Origin: Oceanospirillaceae bacterium
GTDB taxonomy: Bacteria > Pseudomonadota > Gammaproteobacteria > Pseudomonadales > Oceanobacteraceae
DNA length: 58,230 nt
Direction: 5' to 3'
NCBI GenBank assembly: GCA_002723385.1
Contig: PBNY01000103.1
Coordinates: forward strand, 1 to 58,230
Positions 41,945 through 50,344 of the stretch are shown in pieces. Both the position numbers and the translations under genes were made by a program. Within the stretch, counting starts at the first letter, position 1, and each line of letters starts with the position of its first letter. Below the pieces are notes generated by a model that saw only the letters and a program-made list of their open reading frames with translations, did not search any database and had not been told where the DNA came from.

Positions 41945-43017
41945 GATGGTTCCTGTGTCTGGTGAAGCAGTTTCTTGACCGGAGCGGCGAGGCCCAGTTC
42001 GCTGGGATTGTCGGGATTGTACCAGTGGTGTTCTGTTTCACCTATGTGGAGATCCTGACCTCCGGTTTTGACATGGAGCGGATGAATATTCAGGTGATAG
42101 TGGCTGAATGTATGTCTGAAGGGGTCTCTATGGCTGTGTGAATCCAGATCGGCCTTTGGGTATTGGGCTGCCAGTAATGCGAGGGCCGCTTGCTCGGATT
42201 CAGCTTCCGGAAAGCTCCAGAGTCCGCCCCAGATACCGGTTTGTGGGCGCTGCTTGAGAAGATAGCTGCCATTGACGCTCTGAATCATCAGCATCCATGT
42301 GTCTTTGGTCGGTTTTTCTTTTTTCGGCTTGCTATTCGGAAACTGCGTCGGCTTGCCCGTTTGGTAGCCTTGACACCCAGGCAGCAAGGGACAGATTCCA
42401 CAGGCCGGTTTACTGCGTGTGCAGAGGGTTGCTCCAAGGTCCATCATGACCTGTGTGTATTCCCGATAGCTGTGATTGGGCGTCAGGCGCTCGGCAATGT
42501 CCCAAAGCCGTTTCTGAACTGCCGTCGTACCGGGCCAGCCTTCGACAGCGAAGTAGCGGGTTAACACGCGCTTGACGTTGCCATCCAGGATCGGAGCTCG
42601 AATACCCATGCTAATACTGGCGATGGCACCGGCGGTGGATCGGCCAATGCCGGGCAATGCAGAGAGTTGTTCTACCGACTTGGGAAATTCCCCCTGATAT
42701 TGCTCTGCCAGAGTCCTGGCGCAAGCATGAAGGTTTCTGCCGCGGGCGTAGTAGCCAAGCCCGGTCCAGAGGTGCAGGACGTCATCCTGTTCGGCCTGGG
42801 CGAGTGCGAACACATCAGGGAATCGCTCCATAAAGCGCTCAAAGTAGGGGATGACGGTCGCCACCTGGGTTTGCTGCAGCATGATTTCGGAAACCCAAAC
42901 CCGATAGGGGCTGATGTCTTGCTGCCACGGCAGGTGCTTGCGGCCGTGATCCTGATACCAGTGCAGCAGGGTGTTGGCGAAGTCGGAAGGTAGTGCTGGA
43001 GGAGTGTGTTGAGACAT
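41941..43017 (-). CDS. mutY: A/G-specific adenine DNA glycosylase
   Basis: Removes adenine mispaired with 8-oxoguanine. Catalytic Glu is in [10 protein letters not shown], the helix-hairpin-helix in [12 protein letters not shown], and catalytic Asp in [10 protein letters not shown]. The four cysteines of the 4Fe-4S cluster appear as [17 protein letters not shown]. The C-terminal NUDIX-like domain ([10 protein letters not shown]) reads the 8-oxoguanine. The 358 residues match the family. It is co-directional and overlapping with yggX. Confidence 0.96.
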   Translation of the reverse strand: MSQHTPPALPSDFANTLLHWYQDHGRKHLPWQQDISPYRVWVSEIMLQQTQVATVIPYFERFMERFPDVFALAQAEQDDVLHLWTGLGYYARGRNLHACARTLAEQYQGEFPKSVEQLSALPGIGRSTAGAIASISMGIRAPILDGNVKRVLTRYFAVEGWPGTTAVQKRLWDIAERLTPNHSYREYTQVMMDLGATLCTRSKPACGICPLLPGCQGYQTGKPTQFPNSKPKKEKPTKDTWMLMIQSVNGSYLLKQRPQTGIWGGLWSFPEAESEQAALALLAAQYPKADLDSHSHRDPFRHTFSHYHLNIHPLHVKTGGQDLHIGETEHHWYNPDNPSELGLAAPVKKLLHQTQEPS

Positions 43018-43080
43018 TGGCGATTGAATGCGGTGAAAACGAGACGCCAGTGTATTGGGGCGAGCGGGGGAATGCGAGAA

Positions 43081-43099
43081 GAGGCGGCGAAACCGCCTC
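43081..43099 (-). terminator. Hairpin after mlaC
   Basis: GAGGCGG and CCGCCTC pair around a CGAAA loop just past the mlaC stop. The following bases on the minus strand are TCTTCTC rather than a pure T run, so termination may be partial. Confidence 0.6.
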
Positions 43100-43108
43100 T
43101 GTTTGATA

Positions 43109-43753
43109 TCAGCTGGTTTGTTTGGCGCTCACAGCGTCCGCTTCAGCTTTCAGTTCATTCAGCAGAGCGTTCATACGCTCATCTGCATTGCCAGGGTTGG
43201 TGCCTTGCAGACGTTCGCTCATCTGTTCGCGATAGGTTTTCACCATGCTCAGGCCAGAGACGACGGCGTCATACACACGCCATTGCTGATCTTTCTTGCT
43301 CTGGAACAGACGAAAATCAATCGGAATCACGTTGCCATTGGTTTGCACCAGTTTGCCTTTAACCAGTGCCTTGTTGCCCTTGTCATTCAGTCGCGCATCC
43401 TCAAATGACAGTTCTTCGCCACTGAATGCCTTGAAGGCACCGCTGTAAGTGCGAATTTGCAGTTCACGGAAGCGGTCGATGAAAGACTGACGCTGCTCTG
43501 GCTTGGCCAATCTCCAGTATTTGCCCAGTGCTCCCTTGGCAATTCTTTCCTGGTAGATGGCTGGAACGATGTAGGTCATGACCAGACGACGGACTTCATC
43601 ATCCGTGCGTTCCTCTGGGGTCATCTTGTTCAGCTCGGAAATCAGTTCGTTGGTGGCCGAATGAACGACTTCAGATGGATCTTTGCCTGCCCAGGCCTGG
43701 GTGGCCCCGAAAAATGCAAGAAACAACACAAATACAGTACGGAGCATGTTCAT
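43109..43753 (-). CDS. mlaC: MlaC-like phospholipid-binding periplasmic protein
   Basis: A 214-residue periplasmic protein with a cleavable signal peptide (cut after ATQAWA). The MlaC/Ttg2D fold is supported by VMTYIVPAIYQERIAKGALGKYW (in part), RFRELQIRTYSGAF and the WRVYDAVVSGLSMVKTYR segment. MlaC shuttles phospholipids between outer and inner membrane. The usual mlaFEDB partners are not next to it, so either it works with an Mla system elsewhere or it is an independent paralogue. Confidence 0.85.
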   Translation of the reverse strand: MNMLRTVFVLFLAFFGATQAWAGKDPSEVVHSATNELISELNKMTPEERTDDEVRRLVMTYIVPAIYQERIAKGALGKYWRLAKPEQRQSFIDRFRELQIRTYSGAFKAFSGEELSFEDARLNDKGNKALVKGKLVQTNGNVIPIDFRLFQSKKDQQWRVYDAVVSGLSMVKTYREQMSERLQGTNPGNADERMNALLNELKAEADAVSAKQTS

Positions 43754-44072
43754 AAGCTTTCCTTTAATTCAAATCGTCAAGGGTGCTAATAGGCACAAGG
43801 TGAAAACGAGTTGTCTGGCGATGCCATCCTGGCATTCACCGCCAATGGAGTATGGACAATAAAGTCGAACTCCTGCCGAATTTCTTACGTTCAGAATACA
43901 CAGAGTGTGAGTCAGTTCTCTGATTTCGGGGGGTAGTATGTCGGCGTTATTGAGCTTTGGGTAGATTCAGAATAGAGACAGATTGTTTTTCTTTTATGTC
44001 TGTTCTGACAATCCGGGCAAGCGGGGCTGGATCGGTCAGGGAAGAGCAAGGATCTCTTCCCTTTGCTGGCGT
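43754..44072. other. Gene-free stretch upstream of mlaC with an inverted repeat
   Basis: About 320 bp with no credible gene. At 44038-44062 AGGGAAGAG and CTCTTCCCT form a strong stem just past the end of the PanZ-like gene, which may serve as its terminator, although there is no T run on that strand. The part nearer mlaC should hold its promoter, but I could not assign boxes with confidence. Confidence 0.5.
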
Positions 44073-44471
44073 TTATCGGACTTCGACGTTGCGACGAGCC
44101 ATGGCTTTTTGCAGTTCTTCCGGTGTGTCTTCTGAACGTACGTAGACGGTCATGTCGTGTTCATTGGTCCAGAGGTCCAGCAGGAATAACAGTTGGTGCA
44201 GGACTCCCTTGCGCTGAGTGATGGTTCGAACACCAGCCTGGGTTAACTCCAGTTCATTACCCTGACGGGTGATCAACATGGCGCCGACCAGACGGTCATT
44301 AAAGCGTCCCGCCAGAATCCAGAAATCGTCGTTGAGTTTGCCTTCCAGATCAGAACGAGTGCTGCGAAATCCCAGAGCATCTGGCGTTGAGCCAGTATCC
44401 GCCCGGATTTTTTCGAGGTCTTCCCAATCGTCTTCCGTGGGTTGGGTGATGTGCTCGAGTACAACAGGCAT
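44073..44471 (-). CDS. PanZ/PanM-like acetyl-CoA-binding GNAT-fold protein
   Basis: A 132-residue single-domain protein of the N-acetyltransferase fold. The core LAGRFNDRLVGAMLITRQGNEL and the TQRKGVLHQLLFLL segment (which replaces the usual R/QxxGxG/A acetyl-CoA loop) resemble PanZ, which binds acetyl-CoA and triggers self-cleavage of the PanD decarboxylase in coenzyme A synthesis. It is similar in length to E. coli PanZ. No panD gene is in the window, so the role is inferred only from fold. An unrelated small acetyltransferase is the alternative. Confidence 0.6.
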   Translation of the reverse strand: MPVVLEHITQPTEDDWEDLEKIRADTGSTPDALGFRSTRSDLEGKLNDDFWILAGRFNDRLVGAMLITRQGNELELTQAGVRTITQRKGVLHQLLFLLDLWTNEHDMTVYVRSEDTPEELQKAMARRNVEVR

Positions 44472-44557
44472 AGCTGCTCTCCTTGTGTTAAATGGCAGAT
44501 TTATTGCCCAGCCTTTATACTGTTTTCTTTTTTTATTGGCGATAGGCGGAATTGATC

Positions 44558-45148
44558 ATGGCCCGTATGGCAACGGTCGAGCGAAACACCCTTGAGACGC
44601 AAATTAAAGTGAGTATTAACCTGGATGGTTCAGGCAAGGCTCGCTTTGATACGGGCGTTCCATTTCTGGAACATATGATGGATCAGATCGCTCGCCACGG
44701 CCTGATTGATCTGGATATTGAGTGCAAAGGTGATCTGCATATCGATGATCACCACACGGTGGAAGACATTGGTATTACCCTGGGGCAGGCGTTTGCGGAA
44801 GCCATTGGCGACAAGAAGGGCATCGTGCGCTATGGCCACAGCTATGTACCGCTGGATGAAGCCCTGTCCCGCGTTGTCATCGATTTTTCTGGTCGTCCGG
44901 GTTTGAGCTTCAATTGCGAATTTACCCGTGCCGCCATTGGCAAGCTGGATACCCAGTTGTTTTGGGAGTTTTTCCAGGGCTTCGTTAACCACGCCAAGGT
45001 GACGCTGCACATTGACAACCTCAAGGGTTTCAACGCCCACCATCAGGCGGAAACGATCTTCAAGGCGTTTGGCCGTGCACTGCGTATGGCGGTTGAAGCG
45101 GATCCTCGTATGGCGGGCGTGATGCCGTCTACCAAAGGCACCCTGTAA
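44558..45148 (+). CDS. hisB: Imidazoleglycerol-phosphate dehydratase
   Basis: Dehydrates imidazole glycerol phosphate in histidine synthesis. It is the monofunctional form, without a histidinol phosphatase domain. Metal-binding His/Glu motifs are [24 protein letters not shown] and [15 protein letters not shown]. The start at 44558 ([11 protein letters not shown]) follows a GGCGGA site; an in-frame TTG lies two codons upstream. It heads the hisB-hisH-hisA-hisF run, with 14 bp to hisH. Confidence 0.96.
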   Translation: MARMATVERNTLETQIKVSINLDGSGKARFDTGVPFLEHMMDQIARHGLIDLDIECKGDLHIDDHHTVEDIGITLGQAFAEAIGDKKGIVRYGHSYVPLDEALSRVVIDFSGRPGLSFNCEFTRAAIGKLDTQLFWEFFQGFVNHAKVTLHIDNLKGFNAHHQAETIFKAFGRALRMAVEADPRMAGVMPSTKGTL

Positions 45149-45162
45149 GGAAAGAAGCCGAT

Positions 45163-45810
45163 ATGTCGATCAGTAAAACATGTGCCGTGATTGATTATGG
45201 AATGGGCAATTTGCATTCCGCTCATGGTGCTCTGCAGGCTGCGTCACCGGATACTGACGTGATTGTGACCGGGGATCCTGAACTAATCCGCAAGGCCGAT
45301 CACGTTGTGTTACCTGGTGTTGGTGCCATTCGTGACTGCATGGCTGAGATTCGTGCCCAGGGCATTGATCAGGTGGTCGAAGAAGTCCGCCAGGAGCGTC
45401 CATTGCTGGGTATCTGTGTTGGTATGCAGGCGATGATGGATCGTAGCGAAGAAAACGGCGGTGTTGATTGCCTCGGTGTTTTTCCGGGGGAAGTACGTTT
45501 TTTCGGCAATGATCTTCAAGTAAATGGTGAGTCGCTCAAGGTTCCTCATATGGGCTGGAATCAGGTTCGTCAGGGCAGTCATCCGCTCTGGGACGGGATT
45601 GAAGATTTGAGCCGTTTTTATTTCGTTCACTCCTATTTTGTGCAAGCACAAAAGCCTCACCAGGTTGCCGCCCAGTGTCAGTACGGCGTTGAATTTGCCG
45701 CAGCGGTGGCGGAAGACAATGTGTTTGCGGTTCAGTTTCACCCGGAAAAAAGTCACACCGCTGGCTTGGCTCTGTTAAAGAATTTCCTCGCCTGGGATGG
45801 CCAGTCCTGA
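45163..45810 (+). CDS. hisH: Imidazole glycerol phosphate synthase, glutamine amidotransferase subunit
   Basis: Releases ammonia from glutamine for HisF. The class I amidotransferase triad is visible: the nucleophilic Cys in GICVGMQAM (most family members have GICLGMQ) and His and Glu in QFHPEKSH. The N-terminal [11 protein letters not shown] and the oxyanion loop LPGVGAI fit HisH. It is 215 residues long. The downstream gap of 33 bp leads to hisA, so the two IGP synthase subunit genes are separated by hisA, as in many proteobacteria. Confidence 0.96.
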   Translation: MSISKTCAVIDYGMGNLHSAHGALQAASPDTDVIVTGDPELIRKADHVVLPGVGAIRDCMAEIRAQGIDQVVEEVRQERPLLGICVGMQAMMDRSEENGGVDCLGVFPGEVRFFGNDLQVNGESLKVPHMGWNQVRQGSHPLWDGIEDLSRFYFVHSYFVQAQKPHQVAAQCQYGVEFAAAVAEDNVFAVQFHPEKSHTAGLALLKNFLAWDGQS

Positions 45811-45843
45811 TCCCGGATTTATCTGTTTTAAGGTTGAATCATC

Positions 45844-46584
45844 ATGCTTGTTATTCCTGCCATTGATTTGAAAGACGGTCAGTGCGTGCGTCTGCGCCAG
45901 GGTCGTATGGACGACTCCACTGTATTTGGTGATAGTCCGGTTGATATGGCCCAGCGCTGGGTTGATGCCGGTTGTCGCCGTCTGCATCTGGTGGACTTGA
46001 ACGGTGCCTTTGCTGGCGAGCCTGTGAATGGTGAAGCGGTTACCGCGATTGCCCGCAAATTCCCCGAGCTACCGATCCAGATTGGTGGCGGCATTCGTAC
46101 ACTCGAGACCATCGAGCACTACGTCAAGGCTGGCGTGAGCTACGTAATCATCGGTACCAAAGCGGTGAAAGAACCGGCATTTGTGGCTGAGGCCTGCAAG
46201 GCATTTCCGGGCAAGGTGATTGTTGGGCTGGATGCCCAGGACGGTTTTGTAGCAACCGATGGCTGGGCGGAAGTCTCTGAAGTCAAGGCTGTGGATCTGG
46301 CCAAACAGTTCAAAAATGATGGTGTTTCTTCCATTGTTTACACCGACATTGCCCGTGACGGCATGATGCAGGGCGTTAACGTTGAGGCGACCGTTCAATT
46401 GGCCGTTGAAGGCGGCATTCCAGTGATTGCATCCGGTGGTGTAACCAACATTGAAGATATCCGTGAACTCTCCAAAGTGGCGGGTCAGGGGATTCTGGGA
46501 GCGATCACCGGTCGTGTGATTTATGAAGGCACTCTGGATGTGGCGGAAGCGCAGTCTCTGGCTGATGAGATAACAGGAGCGTAA
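45844..46584 (+). CDS. hisA: Phosphoribosylformimino-5-aminoimidazole carboxamide ribotide isomerase
   Basis: TIM-barrel isomerase of histidine synthesis. The catalytic Asp residues lie in [14 protein letters not shown] and [14 protein letters not shown]. The two phosphate-binding half-barrel repeats are [10 protein letters not shown] and [11 protein letters not shown]. It is 246 residues long and of usual size. It is followed by hisF after two bases. Confidence 0.97.
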   Translation: MLVIPAIDLKDGQCVRLRQGRMDDSTVFGDSPVDMAQRWVDAGCRRLHLVDLNGAFAGEPVNGEAVTAIARKFPELPIQIGGGIRTLETIEHYVKAGVSYVIIGTKAVKEPAFVAEACKAFPGKVIVGLDAQDGFVATDGWAEVSEVKAVDLAKQFKNDGVSSIVYTDIARDGMMQGVNVEATVQLAVEGGIPVIASGGVTNIEDIRELSKVAGQGILGAITGRVIYEGTLDVAEAQSLADEITGA

Positions 46585-46586
46585 TC

Positions 46587-47351
46587 ATGGCACTGGCCAA
46601 GCGCATCATTCCTTGTCTCGATGTGGATAAGGGCCGGGTGGTAAAGGGTGTTAATTTTGTTGGCATTCGTGATGCCGGTGACCCGGTTGAGATCGCCAAG
46701 CGTTACAACGACCAGGGCGCTGATGAAATCACCTTTCTGGACATTACAGCCAGCCATGAAGGCCGCGACACCACTGTTCATATGGTGGAAGCCATCGCCG
46801 AGCAGGTGTTTATCCCGTTGACGGTCGGTGGCGGTATTCGTGAACTGGCGGACATCCGCAATATGCTCAACGCCGGTGCCGATAAGGTGTCGATCAACTC
46901 GGCGGCGGTTTACAACCCGGACTTCGTTCGCGAAGCCTCCGAAAAGTTTGGTGCTCAGTGCATTGTGGTCGCGATTGATGCCAAGCAGGTGGGTGAAGGA
47001 CATTGGGAAATCTTCACTCACGGTGGCCGCAAACCTACCGGTATCAATGCGGTTGAATGGGCCGCGAAAATGGCCGACTACGGTGCCGGAGAAATCCTCC
47101 TGACCAGCATGGACAGAGACGGCGTCAAATCCGGTTTTGATCTCGGAGTAACCCGCGCTGTGTCTGATGCGGTGAATATTCCGGTGATTGCATCCGGTGG
47201 TGTGGGCAATCTGGATCACCTGGTTGATGGCGTTACCCAAGGCAAAGCTGATGCGGTGCTGGCAGCGAGTATTTTCCACTTTGGAGAATACACCGTGCAG
47301 CAAGCCAAGCAGCATATGGCGGATGCCGGAATTGAAATGCGTCTGGTCTGA
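46587..47351 (+). CDS. hisF: Imidazole glycerol phosphate synthase, cyclase subunit
   Basis: TIM-barrel synthase that receives ammonia from HisH and makes imidazole glycerol phosphate and AICAR. The catalytic Asp residues are in [17 protein letters not shown] and [15 protein letters not shown]. Phosphate sites are [11 protein letters not shown] and [11 protein letters not shown]. It is 254 residues long. It is the last gene of the run; hisI and hisE are not in the window. A bidirectional terminator follows. Confidence 0.97.
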   Translation: MALAKRIIPCLDVDKGRVVKGVNFVGIRDAGDPVEIAKRYNDQGADEITFLDITASHEGRDTTVHMVEAIAEQVFIPLTVGGGIRELADIRNMLNAGADKVSINSAAVYNPDFVREASEKFGAQCIVVAIDAKQVGEGHWEIFTHGGRKPTGINAVEWAAKMADYGAGEILLTSMDRDGVKSGFDLGVTRAVSDAVNIPVIASGGVGNLDHLVDGVTQGKADAVLAASIFHFGEYTVQQAKQHMADAGIEMRLV

Positions 47352-47379
47352 AGCTAACTGATTAGCTGTTTCTGTAAAA

Positions 47380-47411
47380 ACAAAAAAACCGGCAGATGCC
47401 GGTTTTTTTGT
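47380..47411. terminator. Bidirectional terminator between hisF and serA
   Basis: ACCGGCA and TGCCGGT form the stem, flanked by seven A on the left and seven T on the right, so it can stop transcripts arriving from hisF (plus) and from serA (minus). Confidence 0.95.
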
Positions 47412-47425
47412 GGTCGTCGAATGGC

Positions 47426-48655
47426 TTAGTACAGTACGCGTGCGCGGATGGTGCCTTCGACTTCCTTGATTTTTTCCAGAGCCAGTTCACTGGCGTCAGC
47501 CGCAACATCAATAACAACGTAGCCGATGTCTTCAGCTGTCTGCAGGTACTGTCCGCAGATGTTGATGTTGTTGTCAGCCAGAATGCCGTTGATGGCATTC
47601 ATAACGCCGGGAACATTTTTGTGAATGTGCAGGATACGGTGCACGTTCGCATTGGAAGGCAGGGCAACTTCAGGAAAGTTAACCGCGGATGTTGTGGTAC
47701 CGGCATCGCTGTATGTGGACAGTTTTTCGCCCACTTCCTTACCAATGTTTTCCTGAGCTTCCAGTGTGGAACCGCCGACATGAGGTGTCAGGATAACGTT
47801 GTCGAATTCGCGCAGTGGGCTCACGAATTCTTCATCGTTTGAACGAGGTTCAACCGGGAATACGTCAACGGCGGCGCCCAGCAGTTTCTTGCTGCGAATG
47901 GCGTCTGCCAGTGCATCAATATCAACGACAGTACCGCGAGAAGCGTTCAGGAGAATGGCGCCCTGCTTCATTTGTTCGAATTGTTCCGGTCCCATCATCC
48001 ACTTGGTCGCGTCGGTTTCCGGTACGTGCAGGGAAACGACGTCTGCCTGGTTCAGCAGTTCATTCAGAGAGCCAACCTGCTTGGCGTTACCCAGTGGCAG
48101 TTTGGTAATGATGTCGTAGAACAACACTTCCATACCGAGGTTTTCAGCCATTACAGACAATTGGGTACCAATGCTGCCGTAACCCACGATCCCCAGCTTC
48201 TTGCCACGGACTTCGTAAGAGTTTGCTGCAGACTTGGTCCAACCACCACGGTGACATTGGGCGTTTTTCTCTGGAATGCCACGCATCAGCATGATTGCTT
48301 CGGCGATGCTCAGTTCCGCAACAGAACGGGTATTGGAGTAAGGCGCGTTGAAGACGGCGATACCACGTTTGGTGGCTGCCTTCAGATCGACCTGGTTGGT
48401 ACCGATGCAGAAGCAACCAACCGCGATCAGTTTTTCTGCTGCTTCAAAGACAGACTCGGTCAGCTGCGTACGGGAACGAATACCGATGAAGTGAACGTCT
48501 TTAATACGTTCTTTCAGCTCTTCGTCAGGCAGTGAGGTTTTCAGATACTCGATATTGGTGTAACCGGCAGCTTCCAGTGTGTCCAGAGCTGACTGGTGTA
48601 CGCCTTCCAACAAGAGGAACTTGATCTTGCTTTTGTCGAGAGAGGTCTGGGCCAT
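47426..48655 (-). CDS. serA: D-3-phosphoglycerate dehydrogenase
   Basis: First enzyme of serine synthesis; it oxidises 3-phosphoglycerate with NAD and in many bacteria also reduces 2-ketoglutarate to D-2-hydroxyglutarate. The NAD loop LGIVGYGSIGTQLS, the catalytic Arg in LNASRGTVVD and the His in LTPHVGGSTLEAQ are present. A C-terminal ACT domain (residues 335-409) suggests serine feedback. The 409-residue size is that of the E. coli enzyme. It is divergent from the D-2-hydroxyglutarate dehydrogenase gene. Confidence 0.96.
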   Translation of the reverse strand: MAQTSLDKSKIKFLLLEGVHQSALDTLEAAGYTNIEYLKTSLPDEELKERIKDVHFIGIRSRTQLTESVFEAAEKLIAVGCFCIGTNQVDLKAATKRGIAVFNAPYSNTRSVAELSIAEAIMLMRGIPEKNAQCHRGGWTKSAANSYEVRGKKLGIVGYGSIGTQLSVMAENLGMEVLFYDIITKLPLGNAKQVGSLNELLNQADVVSLHVPETDATKWMMGPEQFEQMKQGAILLNASRGTVVDIDALADAIRSKKLLGAAVDVFPVEPRSNDEEFVSPLREFDNVILTPHVGGSTLEAQENIGKEVGEKLSTYSDAGTTTSAVNFPEVALPSNANVHRILHIHKNVPGVMNAINGILADNNINICGQYLQTAEDIGYVVIDVAADASELALEKIKEVEGTIRARVLY

Positions 48656-48866
48656 TGAGGGTACCTATTAAATGATGGTCTGTTGCGGTGGTAAGTCGTT
48701 GGTTGGCAATCAACCGTGGCCATTTGCCCGCTACTTTGCGGGAGTGGTGCAAATCAGGGCGCGTATGGTAGCATGTCCGGCTTTCAATGTGTCCCTGAAC
48801 CCGTTTCTGGAGATGGATGATTATTCATCTCAAGATGACAGATCCTCATATTTTCCTGGAATCAAC

Positions 48867-50270
48867 ATGACTGCTGTGACCCAAGAGGCGCTGATCGAGC
48901 GTCTTTCTGCCGTTGTAGGTGCTGATAAAGTGCGTGTGGATGAAGAGTCTTTCGATACTTTCGGTAAGGACTGGACTCGAATCTATGAACCGAAGCCATC
49001 TGCAATCGTTTTCCCGAAAACCACCGAGCAAGTGCAGCAAATTGTGTTGCTGGCCAATGAGCTGGGTCTGTCACTGGTGCCTTCCGGTGGTCGTACCGGT
49101 TTGAGTGGTGGTGCGGTGGCAGCAAACGGTGAGGTTGTGGTCGCCTTTGACTACATGAACAGCATCTCAGACTTCAATGCTGTTGATCGCACGGTTCGTT
49201 GTGGCGCCGGTGTGATCACAGAGCAACTGCAAACCTTCGCAGAAGAGCAGGGGATGTTCTATCCAGTGGATTTTGCCTCAGCGGGTTCCAGTCAGATTGG
49301 CGGCAATATCAGCACCAATGCCGGTGGCATCAAGGTGATTCGTTATGGCATGACCCGCGACTGGGTTGCTGGTTTGACGGTAGTGACGGGCAAGGGTGAA
49401 ATCTTGCGTCTGAACAAGGATCTGCTCAAGAACAATACCGGTTACGACATGCGCCAGCTGTTCATCGGTGGTGAAGGTACTTTGGGCTTTATTACGGAAG
49501 CCACCATGCGTCTGACTCGTCCGGCCAAAAACCTGACGGTTCTGGTTCTGGGAGTGCCTGAATTTGAAGCCATCATGAGCGTGCTGCACAAGTTCCAGTC
49601 GGGTCTGGATTTGACCGCGTTCGAGTTTTTCTCGGACAAGGCAATGCAGAAAGTGCTGGCACGTGGTGATGTTCAGGCTCCGTTTGAAACGACAACTGAG
49701 TATTACGCCTTGCTGGAATTTGAATCAGCGACAGATGCTGATATGGACGCAGCGATGGCCTTGTTTGAATCCTGTATGGAAGAAGGCTGGGTTCTGGATG
49801 GCGCGATCAGTCAGAGCGAAACCCAGGCTGCCAACCTGTGGCGCTTGCGTGAAGATATTTCAGAAACGATTTCGCATTGGATGCCTTACAAAAATGACTT
49901 GTCAGTTGTGGTCTCCAAAGTCCCAGCTTTTTTGAATGAGATTGAAGAAGTCGTCGTTCGCGAATACCCGGATTTCGAAATCATCTGGTTCGGCCACATC
50001 GGCGATGGCAACCTGCATCTGAATATTCTCAAGCCAGAAGATTTGCCGAAAGAAGATTTTTTCGAGCGCTGCTCTCATGTATCCAGGTGGGTGTTTGAGA
50101 TTACTGAAAAGTACGATGGTTCGGTATCTGCCGAGCACGGTGTTGGCTTGACCAAAAAGCCGTATCTGCAATACAGCCGTTCAGCGGAAGAGATTGCTTG
50201 CATGAAAGCGATCAAGCAGGTATTCGACCCAAACAACGTGATGAATCCAGGAAAGCTGCTGGATGCGTGA
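48867..50270 (+). CDS. FAD-linked dehydrogenase, probable D-2-hydroxyglutarate dehydrogenase
   Basis: A 467-residue flavoprotein of the GlcD/D2HGDH/D-lactate dehydrogenase group. The PCMH FAD-binding domain has PSGGRTGLSGGAV and GGNISTNAGGIKVIRYG. The C-terminal catalytic domain has the metal-binding WFGHIGDGNLHLNI and the end motif AEHGVGLTKKPYL, closing with FDPNNVMNPGKLL. The start is taken at the ATG at 48867, where similarity to the family begins. Divergent pairing with serA favours D-2-hydroxyglutarate over glycolate or lactate as substrate: it would recycle the D-2-hydroxyglutarate made by SerA. Confidence 0.8.
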   Translation: MTAVTQEALIERLSAVVGADKVRVDEESFDTFGKDWTRIYEPKPSAIVFPKTTEQVQQIVLLANELGLSLVPSGGRTGLSGGAVAANGEVVVAFDYMNSISDFNAVDRTVRCGAGVITEQLQTFAEEQGMFYPVDFASAGSSQIGGNISTNAGGIKVIRYGMTRDWVAGLTVVTGKGEILRLNKDLLKNNTGYDMRQLFIGGEGTLGFITEATMRLTRPAKNLTVLVLGVPEFEAIMSVLHKFQSGLDLTAFEFFSDKAMQKVLARGDVQAPFETTTEYYALLEFESATDADMDAAMALFESCMEEGWVLDGAISQSETQAANLWRLREDISETISHWMPYKNDLSVVVSKVPAFLNEIEEVVVREYPDFEIIWFGHIGDGNLHLNILKPEDLPKEDFFERCSHVSRWVFEITEKYDGSVSAEHGVGLTKKPYLQYSRSAEEIACMKAIKQVFDPNNVMNPGKLLDA

Positions 50271-50303
50271 TATCGATCTTGATTGATCAGTAAGGCAGAT
50301 TTG

Positions 50304-50339
50304 AAAAGCCCGGCCATCTATTCGGATGGTCGGGCTTTT
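50304..50339. terminator. Bidirectional terminator between the dehydrogenase gene and mrcA
   Basis: AAAAGCCCGGCCATC and GATGGTCGGGCTTTT form a long stem (one C-T mismatch) around a TATTCG loop, with A and T runs on the two flanks, between convergent genes. Confidence 0.93.
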
Positions 50340-50344
50340 CTATG

